Shown piece after piece: positions 27,442 through 38,512 of a stretch of 64,000 nt of DNA. The DNA is from Planococcus soli. Its GTDB lineage: Bacteria; Bacillota; Bacilli; Bacillales_A; Planococcaceae. A program made the position numbers and the translations under genes. The notes beneath the pieces were generated by a model. The model was not told the origin of the DNA and searched no databases. It saw only the letters and a program-made list of their open reading frames with translations. The DNA lies in assembly GCF_016881065.1 (NCBI RefSeq), contig NZ_WXYN01000051.1, positions 496,001-560,000 of the forward strand, written 5' to 3'. How positions within the stretch are numbered: position 1 is the first letter of the stretch; each line of letters starts with the position of its first letter.

Positions 27442-28233
27442 ATGTTTAATAAACTATTAAAACGAAATACTGATTTGGTCTTGGAAAGCGGAGATCGCTC
27501 AGTTTTGATTTCAAACGAAGCCGTTCCGGCTCATATTGCGATTATTATGGACGGCAATGGGCGCTGGGCAAAAAAACGTTCACTTCCAAGAGTTGCAGGG
27601 CATCACGAAGGAATGAAGACTGTCCGCAAAGTGACCAAGCTTGCCAATGAACTTGGCGTCAGCGTGTTGACTTTGTATGCATTTTCCACTGAAAATTGGA
27701 AGCGCCCAAAAATCGAAGTGGATTTTTTGATGCGCTTGCCGGAAGAATTTTTGACAACTTTTCTGCCGGAATTGATTGAAGAAAACGTTCGAGTAGAAAT
27801 GATGGGATATCATCATAACTTGCCATTGCATACGCTCAGAGCCATAAAAAAAGCAAAAGAGGCGACAAAAGACAACACAGGGCTTGTGCTGAATTTTGCT
27901 TTGAATTATGGCAGCCGTGCAGAGATTGTAGATGCTGTTAAAGATATAGCCGCACAAGTTGCTGCGGGTACGCTGGACGTTTGTGATATCAACGAAGACC
28001 TTATTTCCGGAGGGTTGATGACCAAAGATCTGCCAGAACCGGATTTGCTGATCCGCACAAGCGGCGAAGTCCGTTTAAGCAATTTTATGCTTTGGCAATT
28101 GGCTTATACTGAGTTTTGGTTCACGGAAACCTTGTGGCCCGATTTTAATGAAGATTCTTTGCTGGAAGCGATTGAGATTTACCAGAAACGCAATCGCCGG
28201 TATGGAGGGTTGAAAGGGGACGAAGTGAAATGA
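27442..28233 (+). CDS. uppS: Undecaprenyl diphosphate synthase
   Basis: UppS condenses isopentenyl diphosphate onto farnesyl diphosphate to make the C55 lipid carrier for peptidoglycan and teichoic acid. The 263-residue protein is a cis-prenyltransferase, with the diphosphate loop I-I-M-D-G-N-G-R-W-A-K at about residues 34-44, F-S-T-E-N-W-K-R-P and the C-terminal L-I-R-T-S-G-E-V-R-L-S-N-F. It overlaps cdsA by four bases (ATGA), indicating translational coupling. Confidence 0.97.
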   Translation: MFNKLLKRNTDLVLESGDRSVLISNEAVPAHIAIIMDGNGRWAKKRSLPRVAGHHEGMKTVRKVTKLANELGVSVLTLYAFSTENWKRPKIEVDFLMRLPEEFLTTFLPELIEENVRVEMMGYHHNLPLHTLRAIKKAKEATKDNTGLVLNFALNYGSRAEIVDAVKDIAAQVAAGTLDVCDINEDLISGGLMTKDLPEPDLLIRTSGEVRLSNFMLWQLAYTEFWFTETLWPDFNEDSLLEAIEIYQKRNRRYGGLKGDEVK

Positions 28234-29021
28234 AACAACGGATCATAACAGGTGTCATTGCAGCAGCTCTTTTCATCCCTTTTGTTATTTACGGCGGTAT
28301 TCCATTTATTTTATTGGTTTATTTATTGGGTACGGTGGCATTGCAGGAACTTTTGAAAATGAAGGGCCGGAGTTTACTGAGCATTCCCGGCCTTATTTCT
28401 CTGTTGGCGCTTTACGCATTCATGCTTCCTGATCAGTGGGCGGTTCGCGTTTATGAGTGGACAGGCTATGAAAAAGTTGAGTTTGCATTTTTAGCTGTCA
28501 TCCTTCTTTTAATACATACTGTAATTGTGAAAAATAGCTTTACTTTCGACGATGCCGCTTTTGCTGTTTTAGGAACTTTATATGTCGGCATCGGTTTCTT
28601 TTATTTTATCGAAACGCGTGAAGCCAGCCTCAGTGTATTGATTTTTGCATTGCTGGTTGTCTGGTTTACTGATTCCGGCGCTTATTTCACAGGACGCAAA
28701 ATCGGGAAACGAAAACTATGGCCAGAAATTTCACCAAACAAAACGATTGAAGGGTTTGTGGGCGGAATCGTTTGGGCAATCGGATTTGCGCTTGTCTTCA
28801 ATTATTTCATACCATTAAACCACTCTGTTCTACTCATTATCATTGTAACAATCATTGCCTCGGTCTTTGGCCAGATGGGCGATTTGGTGGAGTCTGCGTT
28901 GAAGCGCCATTTCAACGTAAAAGACTCAGGCTCAATCCTGCCTGGACATGGAGGGATTTTGGATCGCTTTGACAGCATCTTATTCGTTATGCCCTTGCTT
29001 CATTTTTTACATTTCATCTAA
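28230..29021 (+). CDS. cdsA: Phosphatidate cytidylyltransferase
   Basis: CdsA makes CDP-diacylglycerol from phosphatidic acid and CTP, feeding all membrane phospholipids. The 263-residue protein is strongly hydrophobic, with about seven or eight membrane segments, and carries the family signature near the C-terminus: K-D-S-G-S-I-L-P-G-H-G-G-I-L-D-R-F-D-S. The segment P-N-K-T-I-E-G-F-V-G-G earlier in the chain is also typical. Its start overlaps the uppS stop. dxr follows after 16 bases. Confidence 0.97.
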   Translation: MKQRIITGVIAAALFIPFVIYGGIPFILLVYLLGTVALQELLKMKGRSLLSIPGLISLLALYAFMLPDQWAVRVYEWTGYEKVEFAFLAVILLLIHTVIVKNSFTFDDAAFAVLGTLYVGIGFFYFIETREASLSVLIFALLVVWFTDSGAYFTGRKIGKRKLWPEISPNKTIEGFVGGIVWAIGFALVFNYFIPLNHSVLLIIIVTIIASVFGQMGDLVESALKRHFNVKDSGSILPGHGGILDRFDSILFVMPLLHFLHFI

Positions 29022-29037
29022 GAGAGGAAATTGCTGA

Positions 29038-30183
29038 ATGGTTAAAAAAATAATCCTGCTGGGCGCTACCGGTTCCATTGGAGTGCAGACAGCCGACATT
29101 ATTCGCGAACACCCGCAAGAATTTTCGTTAATTGGATTTTCTGCTGGAAAAAATATGGACATTACCCGCAAATTAATTGCTGAATTCAATCCTGAGATTG
29201 TCTGTGTGCAGCAATTGCAGGATTCCAAGAGCCTGGCTGCTGAGTATCCTGCTGTGTCATTTGTAGCTGGCGCTGAAGGATTGACGGAAATTGCTGTTTA
29301 TGACGCAGATATTCTGGTTAATGCTGTGCTCGGCAGCGTGGGTCTAGAACCGACACTGGAAGCGATAAAACTTGGCCGTACAATTGCGATTGCCAATAAA
29401 GAAACTCTGGTGACAGCAGGCCACTTGGTCATGGACAGCGCAAAACAATACGGAGCAGTCGTTTTGCCGGTAGACAGCGAACACTCAGCCCTCTTCCAGG
29501 CACTGAACGGCGAAAAGAAAGATCAGGCCAGCCGATTGATCCTAACTGCTTCCGGGGGCAGCTTCCGTGACTTGACGCGAGAGCAGCTAACAAACGTTAC
29601 CGTTCAGGATGCATTAAATCATCCGAACTGGTCAATGGGGTCGAAAATCACGATTGATTCAGCCACCATGGTCAACAAAGGACTGGAAGTAATTGAAGCA
29701 CATGTTCTGTTTGACTTTGCATATGCAGATATTGATGTGGTCCTTCACCGAGAAAGCATCATTCATTCCATGGTTGAATTCCATGATACAAGTGTGATGG
29801 CACAGCTCGGGACACCGGACATGCGCGTGCCGATTCAATATGCCTTGTCTTATCCGGATCGCCTGCCGCGTCCCCAAGCAAAGCGATTGAACTTGGCTGA
29901 AATCGGAAAGTTAAATTTCCAGGAAATGGACTACAAACGTTTCCGTGCTTTGCAGCTGGCTTTTGATGCCGGCATCGCCGGAGGGACAATGACGACTGTT
30001 CTAAATGCAGCAAACGAACAGGCAGTTGCTTTATTCCTCAATGAAGAAATCAAATTCCTGCAGATTGAGGAAATGATTGAGCGTGCCATGGATCAGCATG
30101 AAGTTTTGTCGAATCCGGATTTGGAAACGATTTTGCATGTCGATTCTGAAACAAGAAAATCTGTAAAAAACATGCTAAAATAA
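29038..30183 (+). CDS. dxr: 1-deoxy-D-xylulose 5-phosphate reductoisomerase
   Basis: Dxr (IspC) converts DXP to methylerythritol phosphate with NADPH, the committed step of the non-mevalonate isoprenoid pathway and the fosmidomycin target. The 381-residue protein starts with the nucleotide motif L-L-G-A-T-G-S-I-G at about residues 7-15. The metal-binding region includes P-V-D-S-E-H-S-A and the substrate loop S-G-G-S-F-R and N-H-P-N-W-S-M-G. Together with uppS in the same operon it supplies and uses isoprenoid precursors for cell-wall lipid. Confidence 0.98.
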   Translation: MVKKIILLGATGSIGVQTADIIREHPQEFSLIGFSAGKNMDITRKLIAEFNPEIVCVQQLQDSKSLAAEYPAVSFVAGAEGLTEIAVYDADILVNAVLGSVGLEPTLEAIKLGRTIAIANKETLVTAGHLVMDSAKQYGAVVLPVDSEHSALFQALNGEKKDQASRLILTASGGSFRDLTREQLTNVTVQDALNHPNWSMGSKITIDSATMVNKGLEVIEAHVLFDFAYADIDVVLHRESIIHSMVEFHDTSVMAQLGTPDMRVPIQYALSYPDRLPRPQAKRLNLAEIGKLNFQEMDYKRFRALQLAFDAGIAGGTMTTVLNAANEQAVALFLNEEIKFLQIEEMIERAMDQHEVLSNPDLETILHVDSETRKSVKNMLK

Positions 30184-30300
30184 CTAAAGATCAAAACCGA
30201 ATAAGTTTATCCTGCTTTGACGGTAATTGAATCAACTAACACTTAGTGGGCGCCAGATAAGTCCGCCGAGCGAGTTTCTCTTTAAAAGGGTGGGTTCATA

Positions 30301-31560
30301 ATGGAAACAGTTATATCGTTTATAATAATTTTCGGTGCTTTAGTATTTTTTCATGAGTTTGGCCATTTTCTTTTCGCAAAACGAGCAGGCATTTTAGTCC
30401 GGGAATTTGCGATAGGAATGGGTCCGAAAATTTTGGGCATTACCAAAGGAGAAACACTTTACACCTTGCGTTTGCTGCCGATTGGCGGCTATGTGCGCAT
30501 GGCAGGCGAAGATATGGATACTATCCACCTCCAGGCAGGCCATCGCATCGGCGTTTTGTTAAACAAAGAAGGCAAGGCTAAAAAGATCATCATGAACCAA
30601 AAGCATGTTTATCCAGAAATCCTGTTTCTTGAAGTAGAAGAAGCAGATCTGGAAAAAGACCTATGGATTAAAGGCTACGATGAAGATGAAAAACTGGTGC
30701 GTATTGAAGTGGCACGCGATGCGGTTGTAGAGGAAAATGGCAGGGAAACCATTTTGGCTCCTTATGACCGCCAGTTCGATTCAAAATCAGTTGGAAAGCG
30801 TTTTATGACGATTTTTGCAGGACCGCTCTTCAATTTTATCCTGGCGTTTCTGATTTTTACGGCGCTTGGCATGATGCAGGGCGTTCCGACTTTTGAACCT
30901 GTCATTACCGAAGTGACAGAAGAAAGTCCGGCAGCAGAAGCTGGAATGCAAAATGGTGATCTGGTCACTGAAATTGAAGGGAATCCGATTGGCACATGGG
31001 ACGAACTGGTTGAGTCGGTTCAGAGCAATGCCGGCAACCCGCTTGATTTTAATGTTGACCGTGACGGTGAGCTGTTAAACTTCACTATTACACCTGAAAT
31101 TTCAGAACAATCCCCTGAAAAAATCGGTGTTATTGGCGTACTTTACCAAAGCCCGGTTGAAAAAGATTTTCTCGGGTCTTTTGTCTACGGTGCTGAGCAA
31201 ACCATCTTTTGGTTCAAGGAAATTTTCCGATTGTTGGGAATGCTGGTAACAGGACAATTTACGATTGATGCCTTGTCAGGTCCGGTTGGAATTTACAAAA
31301 CGACAGAAGAAGTCGCGCAATATGGATTCTTTACTTTGATGAGCTGGGCTGGCATGCTCAGCATAAACTTAGGAATCATGAACCTTCTGCCGCTTCCTGC
31401 ACTTGACGGAGGACGTCTAATGTTCTTCATTCTTGAAGCAGTGCGCGGCAAACCGGTTGATCGGCAAAAAGAAGGAATGGTTCACTTTGTTGGAATCATG
31501 CTCCTGATGCTGTTGATGATTGTCGTCACTTGGAACGATATCCAAAGGTATTTCTTTTAA
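30301..31560 (+). CDS. rseP: Site-2 intramembrane metalloprotease RseP/RasP
   Basis: This zinc protease cuts substrates within the membrane; B. subtilis RasP processes the anti-sigma factor RsiW and signal-peptide remnants. The 419-residue protein has the zinc motif H-E-F-G-H at residues 18-22 in the first membrane helix, a central PDZ domain (about 195-275, with A-G-M-Q-N-G-D-L-V), and the second metal motif N-L-L-P-L-P-A-L-D-G-G-R-L near residue 360. The 117-base gap before it holds TTGACG at 30217-30222 but no good -10, so its promoter is unclear. Which anti-sigma factor it serves here is unknown. Confidence 0.96.
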   Translation: METVISFIIIFGALVFFHEFGHFLFAKRAGILVREFAIGMGPKILGITKGETLYTLRLLPIGGYVRMAGEDMDTIHLQAGHRIGVLLNKEGKAKKIIMNQKHVYPEILFLEVEEADLEKDLWIKGYDEDEKLVRIEVARDAVVEENGRETILAPYDRQFDSKSVGKRFMTIFAGPLFNFILAFLIFTALGMMQGVPTFEPVITEVTEESPAAEAGMQNGDLVTEIEGNPIGTWDELVESVQSNAGNPLDFNVDRDGELLNFTITPEISEQSPEKIGVIGVLYQSPVEKDFLGSFVYGAEQTIFWFKEIFRLLGMLVTGQFTIDALSGPVGIYKTTEEVAQYGFFTLMSWAGMLSINLGIMNLLPLPALDGGRLMFFILEAVRGKPVDRQKEGMVHFVGIMLLMLLMIVVTWNDIQRYFF

Positions 31561-31581
31561 TATAAGCGATGGGGCATTACC

Positions 31582-31612
31582 GGACAGGCAGTCAACTTTG
31601 CCTGTCCTGAAC
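31582..31612 (+). terminator. Weak terminator hairpin after rseP
   Basis: GGACAGGCA (31582-31590) pairs with TGCCTGTCC (31599-31607), followed by an imperfect T stretch. It may reduce but not block transcription into proS. Confidence 0.5.
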
Positions 31613-31661
31613 TTTTAATTCATCAATAAAAATTCTATAGTCAGTTGAGGTGTATTCTGGA

Positions 31662-33365
31662 ATGAAACAAACAGCAACTTTTATCCCAACTTTACGCGAA
31701 ACTCCCGCCGATGCAGAAGTGAAATCGCATCAGCTCTTGTTGCGTGCAGGCTTTATCCGTCAAAACACCAGTGGCATCTATTCGTTTCTGCCGCTCGGCA
31801 AGCGCGTCCTTCAAAAAGTTGAAAGCGTAATCCGTGAAGAAATGGAAGCCGCCAACAGCGTTGAAATCTTCATGCCTGCACTTCAGCAGGCGGAACTGTG
31901 GCAGGAATCCGGACGCTGGTATTCATATGGCGACGAATTAATGCGTTTGAAAGACCGCAATGACCGCGAATTTGCACTGGGGGCGACACACGAAGAAGTT
32001 ATTACGAGCCTCCTGCGCGATGAAATCAAATCGTACAAGAAGCTCCCTTTGAACCTCTTCCAAATACAATCAAAGTTCAGAGACGAAAAGCGCCCACGTT
32101 TTGGTTTGTTGCGGGGACGTGAATTCCTGATGAAAGATGCTTATTCTTTCCATGCTACTACTGAGAGCCTGGATGAAACATATGACGTTATGATGCAGGC
32201 ATATACCAACATCTTTACACGTCTTGGCTTGAATTTCCGGGCAGTCATAGCGGATTCGGGTGCCATTGGCGGAAAAGACAACCATGAATTCATGGTGCTG
32301 TCGGAAATTGGCGAAGACACGATTGCCTATTCAGATACATCTTCTTATGCAGCCAATATCGAAATGGCCGCAGTTAACGTTTCCTACCCAGTTTCAAATG
32401 AAACCCCTAAAACGATGGAAAAAGTGGCGACACCAGGCAAAAATACCATTTCTGATGTAGCAGAATTCCTTGGAATCTCTGCTGAAAAATGCATTAAAAC
32501 GCTTGTGTTTAAAGCTGACGAGGAATTGGTCATTGTTTTGGCAAGAGGCGATCATGACATCAATGACGTTAAAGTCAAACATGCAACAGGTGCCAAAGTG
32601 ATTGAAATGGCGACGCCGGAAGAAGTTCAGCAATTATTGTCTTGCGATATCGGCTCGCTTGGCCCAATCAACCTGCCAGAAGACGTTCGATTGTTTGCAG
32701 ATCATGCAGTCGAAACTATGGTCAACGGAGTGACGGGAGCCAACGAAAGCGGTCATCATTATAAGAACGTCACTCCTGGAAAAGACTTTACGGTTCCTGC
32801 CTATCATGACCTGCGCTTTGTTCAAGAGGGCGATGCTTCTCCTGACGGACAAGGGACAATCCAATTTGCTAAAGGCATCGAAGTCGGTCACATCTTCAAA
32901 TTAGGCACGACCTACAGCATTCCGCTGAAAGGCACATTCCTGAACGATCAGGGCAAAGCGATGCCATATATCATGGGGTGCTACGGAATCGGCGTGTCTC
33001 GTGTCATGGCAGCAATTGCTGAACAGTTCCAGGACGACAATGGCTTTACATGGCCGGATGTTGTAGCTCCTTATGAGGTCCACCTGGTGCCGGTTAATGT
33101 TAAAGACGATGCACAGCGCGGGCTTGGAGAAGAGCTGTACACATTGCTGAAATCCAACCGCTACGAAGTGCTGCTCGATGACCGCAAAGAACGGGCGGGC
33201 GTAAAATTCACGGATGCAGATTTGATCGGTTTGCCGATCCGCATCACCATCGGCAAAAAAGCGTCTGAAGGAATCCTGGAAGTCAAAATACGGCGGACCG
33301 GTGAAACATTCGAATGGACGCGTGAAGAATTGCTCGATCAATTGCAGCAGTTTTTTAAAAAATAA
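31662..33365 (+). CDS. proS: Prolyl-tRNA synthetase
   Basis: ProS charges tRNA-Pro. The 567-residue protein is the bacterial class II type with an editing domain inserted between motifs 2 and 3 (roughly residues 225-385) that hydrolyses Ala-tRNA-Pro. Motif 2 is seen in [17 protein letters not shown] and motif 3 in [13 protein letters not shown] chose ATG 31662, which gives the family's normal start, with TTGAGGTG ten bases upstream; an in-frame GTG at 31650 overlaps that site. The leader is too short for a T-box. Confidence 0.97.
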   Translation: MKQTATFIPTLRETPADAEVKSHQLLLRAGFIRQNTSGIYSFLPLGKRVLQKVESVIREEMEAANSVEIFMPALQQAELWQESGRWYSYGDELMRLKDRNDREFALGATHEEVITSLLRDEIKSYKKLPLNLFQIQSKFRDEKRPRFGLLRGREFLMKDAYSFHATTESLDETYDVMMQAYTNIFTRLGLNFRAVIADSGAIGGKDNHEFMVLSEIGEDTIAYSDTSSYAANIEMAAVNVSYPVSNETPKTMEKVATPGKNTISDVAEFLGISAEKCIKTLVFKADEELVIVLARGDHDINDVKVKHATGAKVIEMATPEEVQQLLSCDIGSLGPINLPEDVRLFADHAVETMVNGVTGANESGHHYKNVTPGKDFTVPAYHDLRFVQEGDASPDGQGTIQFAKGIEVGHIFKLGTTYSIPLKGTFLNDQGKAMPYIMGCYGIGVSRVMAAIAEQFQDDNGFTWPDVVAPYEVHLVPVNVKDDAQRGLGEELYTLLKSNRYEVLLDDRKERAGVKFTDADLIGLPIRITIGKKASEGILEVKIRRTGETFEWTREELLDQLQQFFKK

Positions 33366-33384
33366 CAGCAAAATCTGATATGAT

Positions 33385-33420
33385 GAAAGGAAAGTACATT
33401 ATGTACTTTCCTTTCTTTTT
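33385..33420 (+). terminator. Rho-independent terminator of proS
   Basis: GAAAGGAAAGTACAT (33385-33399) is the exact reverse complement of ATGTACTTTCCTTTC (33401-33415), followed by TTTTT. Confidence 0.88.
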
Positions 33421-33471
33421 CTGCTCGCTTTTGCGAAAAAATGCCTTATATAGTTTTCAAGAAGTTGCAGC

Positions 33472-33500
33472 TTTACATTCATTAGTTCAACATATAAATT
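33472..33500 (+). promoter_or_regulatory. Candidate promoter for polC
   Basis: TTTACA (33472-33477) and TAAATT (33495-33500) are 17 bases apart, about 70 bases before the polC start. The -10 is poor. Confidence 0.4.
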
Positions 33501-33572
33501 GCTCAAGTTCCAATGCCAATAAGGCAACAGGCATTTACGTTTACTTAAATCACTACCATGAAGGGGATAATT

Positions 33573-36500
33573 ATGACAAACCAGCAAGATCCTAAGATGC
33601 GCTTTAAATTGCTGCTTCAGCATCTCGACTTAACGGACGATGTCCATATGCCCTTTTTCGAAGAGGCTGAACTGACTCGGATGACCGTCCACAAAAAAGA
33701 GCGGTCCTGGAAATTTCTTGTGAAAGTGAAAGGCATCCTACCAATCGAATTGTACCTATTATTAAAGCAACGTTTGTATAGCACCTTTTCTCCGATTGCT
33801 TCGATCCAGTTGAACATTGAGTCTGCTCAGGAAACGGTTCAAGAAGAGCTGGTCATGGGTTATTGGAAATATGCCGTTGAAGAACTGGCAGACATGGCGC
33901 CGCCGCTGCGCGATCGGCTCCTGTCACAGGCGCCCGTATGGAACGGCAATAAGCTGATGCTGCAGTGCAATCACCAGCACGAAATGATGGCATTGAAATC
34001 CAAATACAGCGACAAGCTGGCAGGAGTCTATCAGCAGTTTGGTTTTCCTCACGTTGCGATCGATTTCCAACTGTCGGACGAAAACCAGGAAGCCGCTCAT
34101 GAAGCGTTCATGGCCGAACGCCTAAGAGAAGAAGAAGAAATGGCGAAAAAAGCGCTGTCCGATATGAAAAAACGGGAAACAGACCGGAAAGAAAACGGTG
34201 CTCCTGCGGGGCCATTCCAGATGGGGTCTGCCATCAAACCGGATGAAACCATTTCCGAGATCAAATCCATTGTTGATGAAGAGCGCCGCGTAACGATCGA
34301 AGGCTATGTTTTTGATGCAGAAGTGAGAGAGCTTCGAAGCGGGCGTTCCTTGTTGACGGTTAAAATCACCGATTATACGGATTCGATTCTTGTCAAAATG
34401 TTCTCACGTGACAAAGAAGATGCCGAGCTGATGGCAAATGCCAAAAAAGGCATGTGGCTGAAAGCGCGCGGATCGATCCAAACCGACACTTTTGTGCGTG
34501 ATTTGGTGATGATGGCGCAGGATATGGTCGAAATCAAACCCGAGCTTCGCCGGGATACAGCTGAAGAAAAGCGGGTTGAGCTGCATCTGCATACGCCGAT
34601 GAGCCAAATGGACGCAGTTTCGTCTGTTGAGTCGTTGGTCAGCCAAGCCGCTAAATGGGGGCATCCGGCCATCGCTATTACGGATCATGCTGGTGTCCAG
34701 TCGTTTCCGGATGCCTATGCTGCAAGCAAAAAACATGGCATTAAAGCCATTTTTGGCCTGGAAGCGAATTTAGTGGATGATGGTGTGCCGATTGCCTACG
34801 AAGAGCGCCATGCTTTACTCGAAGAAGAGACTTTCGTGGTGTTCGACTTGGAGACAACTGGATTGTCTGCTGTTTACGATACTATCATTGAGCTTGCTGC
34901 AGTGAAGATCAAAGGCGGCCAGATCATTGATAAGTTCGAGAGCTTTGCGAATCCGCATCACGAATTGTCGTCCACGACGATTGACTTGACCGGAATCACC
35001 GATGATATGGTCAAAAATGCACCGGAAGTGGAAGAAGTGATCCGCAAATACCACGAATGGGCAGGTGACCATATTATGGTCGCCCACAATGCATCTTTTG
35101 ATATGGGCTTTCTGTATGTCTGCTATAAAAAGTTCGGCATTGATACGAAGCACGCGACCATCGATACATTGGAATTGGCACGTATGCTTCATCCAGAGTT
35201 GAAAAATCACCGGTTGAATACATTGGCCAAAAAATTCGGCATTGAATTGACCCAGCATCACCGTGCCATCTATGATACCGAAGCGACTTCGTATTTATTG
35301 ACTTATTTACTAAAAGAAGCCGATCAAAAAGGCATCCTGTATCATGACCAACTGAACGATTATGTCGGCAGCGGCGATGCTTACAAGCGTTCGCGGCCAA
35401 CCCATTGTACGCTGTTGGCGCAAAATGATGAAGGGTTGAAAAACCTTTTCAAACTGGTCTCTGCGTCGCATATCGATTATTTCTACCGAGTGCCGCGCAT
35501 TCCGCGTTCGCTTCTTCAAAGACACCGCAAAGGTTTGCTGGTCGGTTCCGGCTGCGACAAAGGTGAAGTTTTTGAAGCTGTCATGCAAAAGTCGATGGAA
35601 GAAGTCGAAAAGACAGCGCAATTCTATGATTATTTAGAAGTTCATCCAAAAGAAGTTTATTCCCATTTGATTGAACGCGAAATGATTCGCGATGAATGGA
35701 ATTTGGAAGACATTATCCGCAAACTCGTGAAAATCAGCCGCAAGTTGGAAATTCCGCTCGTGGCCACCGGTAATGTTCATTACTTGGACGAGACAGATGC
35801 GATTTTCCGTCAAGTGCTGATTGGATCTCAAGGCGGGGCAAATCCTTTGAACCGCCACAAATTGCCGAAAGTGCATTTCCGTACGACCAGTGAAATGCTG
35901 GATGCTTTCGATTTTCTTGGCAGTGAAACAGCACATGAGCTTGTAGTAGCGAACTCGGTGAAAATTTCTGAGATGATTGATGTTGTGAAGCCGATCAAAG
36001 ATGAACTGTACACGCCTAAAATCGAAGGCGCTGACGAAGAAGTCAGGGAGTTAAGCTATGGCATGGCTCACCAAATTTACGGTCCGACTTTGCCTGAAAT
36101 CGTGGAAGCCCGTATTGAAAAAGAATTGAAATCCATCATCGGGCACGGATTTGCGGTAATCTACCTGATTTCGCACAAACTCGTTAAAAAATCCCTGGAT
36201 GATGGCTATCTGGTCGGTTCCCGTGGTTCGGTCGGTTCTTCGCTGGTTGCGACATTGACGGAAATCACAGAAGTAAACCCGCTGCCGCCGCATTATATTT
36301 GCAGAAAATGCAAAAAATCGGAGTTTTTCGATGACGGTTCCGTCAGCTCTGGATTTGATTTGAAAGACAAAAATTGTCCGGATTGCGACGTGCCCTATCA
36401 AAAAGAGGGGCAGGACATACCATTTGAAACGTTCCTAGGATTCAAAGGGGATAAAGTTCCCGATATCGATTTAAACTTTAGCGGTGAATATCAGTCGAAA

Positions 36501-37880
36501 GCCCATAATTACACGAAAGAATTATTCGGGGAAGACAATGTGTTCCGTGCTGGGACCATCGGAACGGTTGCTGAAAAAACAGCCTATGGCTATGTGCGCG
36601 GCTATGCGAACGACCGGGAGATGACGCTGAGAGGCGCTGAAATTGATCGCCTTGTACAAGGCTGTTCGGGCGTTAAGCGAAGCACCGGACAACATCCAGG
36701 GGGAATTATCGTTGTTCCGGACTACATGGACATCTACGACTTCTCTCCGATTCAGTTTCCGGCAGACGCCCAGGATTCAGAATGGAAAACGACTCACTTT
36801 GATTTCCATTCGATTCACGATAATTTACTGAAGCTGGATATACTCGGGCATGATGACCCAACCGTTATCCGCATGCTTCAGGATTTATCCGGCATCGATC
36901 CGAAGACTATTCCAACAGACGATCCGGAAGTCATGAAAATATTCGCCGGTCCAGAATCGCTTGGAGTCACCAAAGAGCAGATTGGCTGCAAAACCGGAAC
37001 ATTGGGCATACCGGAATTTGGCACGCGCTTTGTGCGCCAGATGCTGGAAGAAACAAAGCCGAACACATTCTCGGAGCTCGTCCAAATTTCCGGACTGTCC
37101 CACGGGACGGACGTCTGGCTGAGCAATGCGCAGGAACTGATCCAAAACGGAACTTGCCAGCTGTCCGATGTCATCGGCTGCCGGGATGACATTATGGTCT
37201 ACCTGATTTATCAGGGGCTGGAATCTTCATTGGCATTTAAAATTATGGAGTCTGTCCGTAAAGGGAAAGGCTTGACGCCGGAATTCGAAGAAGCGATGAA
37301 AAAAGAAGGCGTACCAAACTGGTATATTGAATCCTGCAAAAAAATCAAGTATATGTTCCCGAAAGCCCACGCTGCTGCATATGTATTGATGGCAGTACGG
37401 ATCGCCTACTTTAAAGTGCATTTCCCGGTTCTTTACTATGCAGCTTACTTTACGGTTCGGGCGGAAGATTTTGATGTTCAAGCGATGGCCAAAGGGTCCC
37501 ATGCCATCCGAGCCAAAATTGATGAAATCAATGCCAAAGGATTGGAAGCATCGACAAAAGAGAAGAACTTATTGACGGTCATGGAACTGACGCTCGAGAT
37601 GGTGGAACGCGGTTTTACATTCCAGAAGGTGGATCTGTATAAATCATCTGCCGACCAGTTTATCATTGACGGCAACAGCCTGATTCCGCCGTTCAATGCC
37701 ATTCCGGGATTAGGGACCAATGCCGCAAAATCCATCGTTGCTGCGCGCGAGCACGGAGAATTCCTGTCGAAGGAAGACCTTCAGCAACGGGGCCGTGTTT
37801 CGAAAACAATCATCGAATACATGGACGATCTTGGCTGCCTCGAAGGGATGCCTGAGGCCAACCAGCTGTCGTTGTTCTAG
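33573..37880 (+). CDS. polC: DNA polymerase III alpha subunit, PolC type
   Basis: PolC is the main replicative polymerase of low-GC Gram-positives, with its own proofreading exonuclease. The 1435-residue protein has an N-terminal domain, an OB fold (about 225-320), a PHP domain interrupted by the DEDD exonuclease that begins [10 protein letters not shown] near residue 425, and the polymerase core. A zinc-binding cluster C-x2-C and C-x2-C lies near residues 909-941 and the finger and thumb follow. I chose ATG 33573, since AAGGGG lies eight bases before it; an ATG at 33558 precedes that site. It seems to stand alone between two terminator/promoter regions. Confidence 0.98.
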   Translation: MTNQQDPKMRFKLLLQHLDLTDDVHMPFFEEAELTRMTVHKKERSWKFLVKVKGILPIELYLLLKQRLYSTFSPIASIQLNIESAQETVQEELVMGYWKYAVEELADMAPPLRDRLLSQAPVWNGNKLMLQCNHQHEMMALKSKYSDKLAGVYQQFGFPHVAIDFQLSDENQEAAHEAFMAERLREEEEMAKKALSDMKKRETDRKENGAPAGPFQMGSAIKPDETISEIKSIVDEERRVTIEGYVFDAEVRELRSGRSLLTVKITDYTDSILVKMFSRDKEDAELMANAKKGMWLKARGSIQTDTFVRDLVMMAQDMVEIKPELRRDTAEEKRVELHLHTPMSQMDAVSSVESLVSQAAKWGHPAIAITDHAGVQSFPDAYAASKKHGIKAIFGLEANLVDDGVPIAYEERHALLEEETFVVFDLETTGLSAVYDTIIELAAVKIKGGQIIDKFESFANPHHELSSTTIDLTGITDDMVKNAPEVEEVIRKYHEWAGDHIMVAHNASFDMGFLYVCYKKFGIDTKHATIDTLELARMLHPELKNHRLNTLAKKFGIELTQHHRAIYDTEATSYLLTYLLKEADQKGILYHDQLNDYVGSGDAYKRSRPTHCTLLAQNDEGLKNLFKLVSASHIDYFYRVPRIPRSLLQRHRKGLLVGSGCDKGEVFEAVMQKSMEEVEKTAQFYDYLEVHPKEVYSHLIEREMIRDEWNLEDIIRKLVKISRKLEIPLVATGNVHYLDETDAIFRQVLIGSQGGANPLNRHKLPKVHFRTTSEMLDAFDFLGSETAHELVVANSVKISEMIDVVKPIKDELYTPKIEGADEEVRELSYGMAHQIYGPTLPEIVEARIEKELKSIIGHGFAVIYLISHKLVKKSLDDGYLVGSRGSVGSSLVATLTEITEVNPLPPHYICRKCKKSEFFDDGSVSSGFDLKDKNCPDCDVPYQKEGQDIPFETFLGFKGDKVPDIDLNFSGEYQSKAHNYTKELFGEDNVFRAGTIGTVAEKTAYGYVRGYANDREMTLRGAEIDRLVQGCSGVKRSTGQHPGGIIVVPDYMDIYDFSPIQFPADAQDSEWKTTHFDFHSIHDNLLKLDILGHDDPTVIRMLQDLSGIDPKTIPTDDPEVMKIFAGPESLGVTKEQIGCKTGTLGIPEFGTRFVRQMLEETKPNTFSELVQISGLSHGTDVWLSNAQELIQNGTCQLSDVIGCRDDIMVYLIYQGLESSLAFKIMESVRKGKGLTPEFEEAMKKEGVPNWYIESCKKIKYMFPKAHAAAYVLMAVRIAYFKVHFPVLYYAAYFTVRAEDFDVQAMAKGSHAIRAKIDEINAKGLEASTKEKNLLTVMELTLEMVERGFTFQKVDLYKSSADQFIIDGNSLIPPFNAIPGLGTNAAKSIVAAREHGEFLSKEDLQQRGRVSKTIIEYMDDLGCLEGMPEANQLSLF

Positions 37881-37884
37881 CCAG

Positions 37885-37913
37885 TTGCACCATGGCGCCA
37901 TTTGTGGTATTAT
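37885..37913 (+). promoter_or_regulatory. Sigma-A promoter for the rimP-nusA-infB operon
   Basis: TTGCAC (37885-37890) and TATTAT (37908-37913) are exactly 17 bases apart, starting five bases after the polC stop. Transcription should start near 37920. Confidence 0.75.
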
Positions 37914-37942
37914 TGTAGTAACATTTACTGATAGCTCTGTCG

Positions 37943-37976
37943 CAGAAGAGTGGGTTCTCCCGCTCTTTTCTGTTTG
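37943..37976 (+). terminator. Leader hairpin before rimP, possible attenuator
   Basis: AGAGTGGG (37947-37954) pairs with CCCGCTCT (37959-37966) with one G-U pair and is followed by TTTTCTGTTTG. It lies between the operon promoter and the first gene, where NusA or another factor could act on readthrough. Confidence 0.6.
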
Positions 37977-38005
37977 TTATGGCATAAAATTGGCGGGAGG
38001 CATGT

Positions 38006-38491
38006 ATGAGCAAAATTACAGAACAAATCGAGCAGATAGTACAACCCATTACCAGTGAATTGGCATTGGAACTTGTAGATGTGGAATTCTTAAAAGAAGG
38101 CCGCGACTGGTTTTTACGAGTATACGTGGACAACCCGGAAGCACCTATTGACATTGACCAATGTGCGTTGGTAAGTGAAAAGCTGAGTGAGATTTTGGAT
38201 CAGCTAGATCCGATCGAACAAAACTACTTCCTGGAAGTTTCATCTCCAGGGGCAGAACGTCCATTGAAGAAAGAAAAAGATTTCGAAAAAGCTCTCGGCA
38301 AATTTATTTATATCAAGACTTATGAGCCGGTTGAAGACGCCAAAGAGTTTGAAGGTTACTTAAAGTCTTATGATGATGAACAAGTGGAAATTGAAATTAA
38401 AATCAAAACACGCAGAAAAATAATTAACATTCCAAAAGAGAAGATTGCAGTTATCCGTTTGGCCATTGATTTTTCTGTGAAACCTGATTGA
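38006..38491 (+). CDS. rimP: Ribosome maturation factor RimP
   Basis: RimP helps assemble the 30S subunit. The 161-residue protein shows V-D-V-E-F-L-K-E-G-R-D-W-F-L-R-V-Y-V-D near the start and S-S-P-G-A-E-R-P-L in the middle, both typical of the YlxS/RimP family, and an SH3-like C-terminus. GGCGGGAGG lies before the ATG. It heads the nusA-infB operon, as in B. subtilis, and is 21 bases from nusA. Confidence 0.96.
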   Translation: MSKITEQIEQIVQPITSELALELVDVEFLKEGRDWFLRVYVDNPEAPIDIDQCALVSEKLSEILDQLDPIEQNYFLEVSSPGAERPLKKEKDFEKALGKFIYIKTYEPVEDAKEFEGYLKSYDDEQVEIEIKIKTRRKIINIPKEKIAVIRLAIDFSVKPD

Positions 38492-38512
38492 AGAACCTGG
38501 GAGTGAATATAA

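Noticed and set aside
31561-31661. T-box riboswitch before proS
   Set aside because: The leader is only about 100 bases and lacks the conserved T-box sequence; only a terminator-like hairpin is present.
33376-33384. TGATATGAT extended -10 at the proS end as polC promoter
   Set aside because: Transcription would start inside the 5' arm of the proS terminator and be largely stopped; a better placed candidate lies at 33472-33500.
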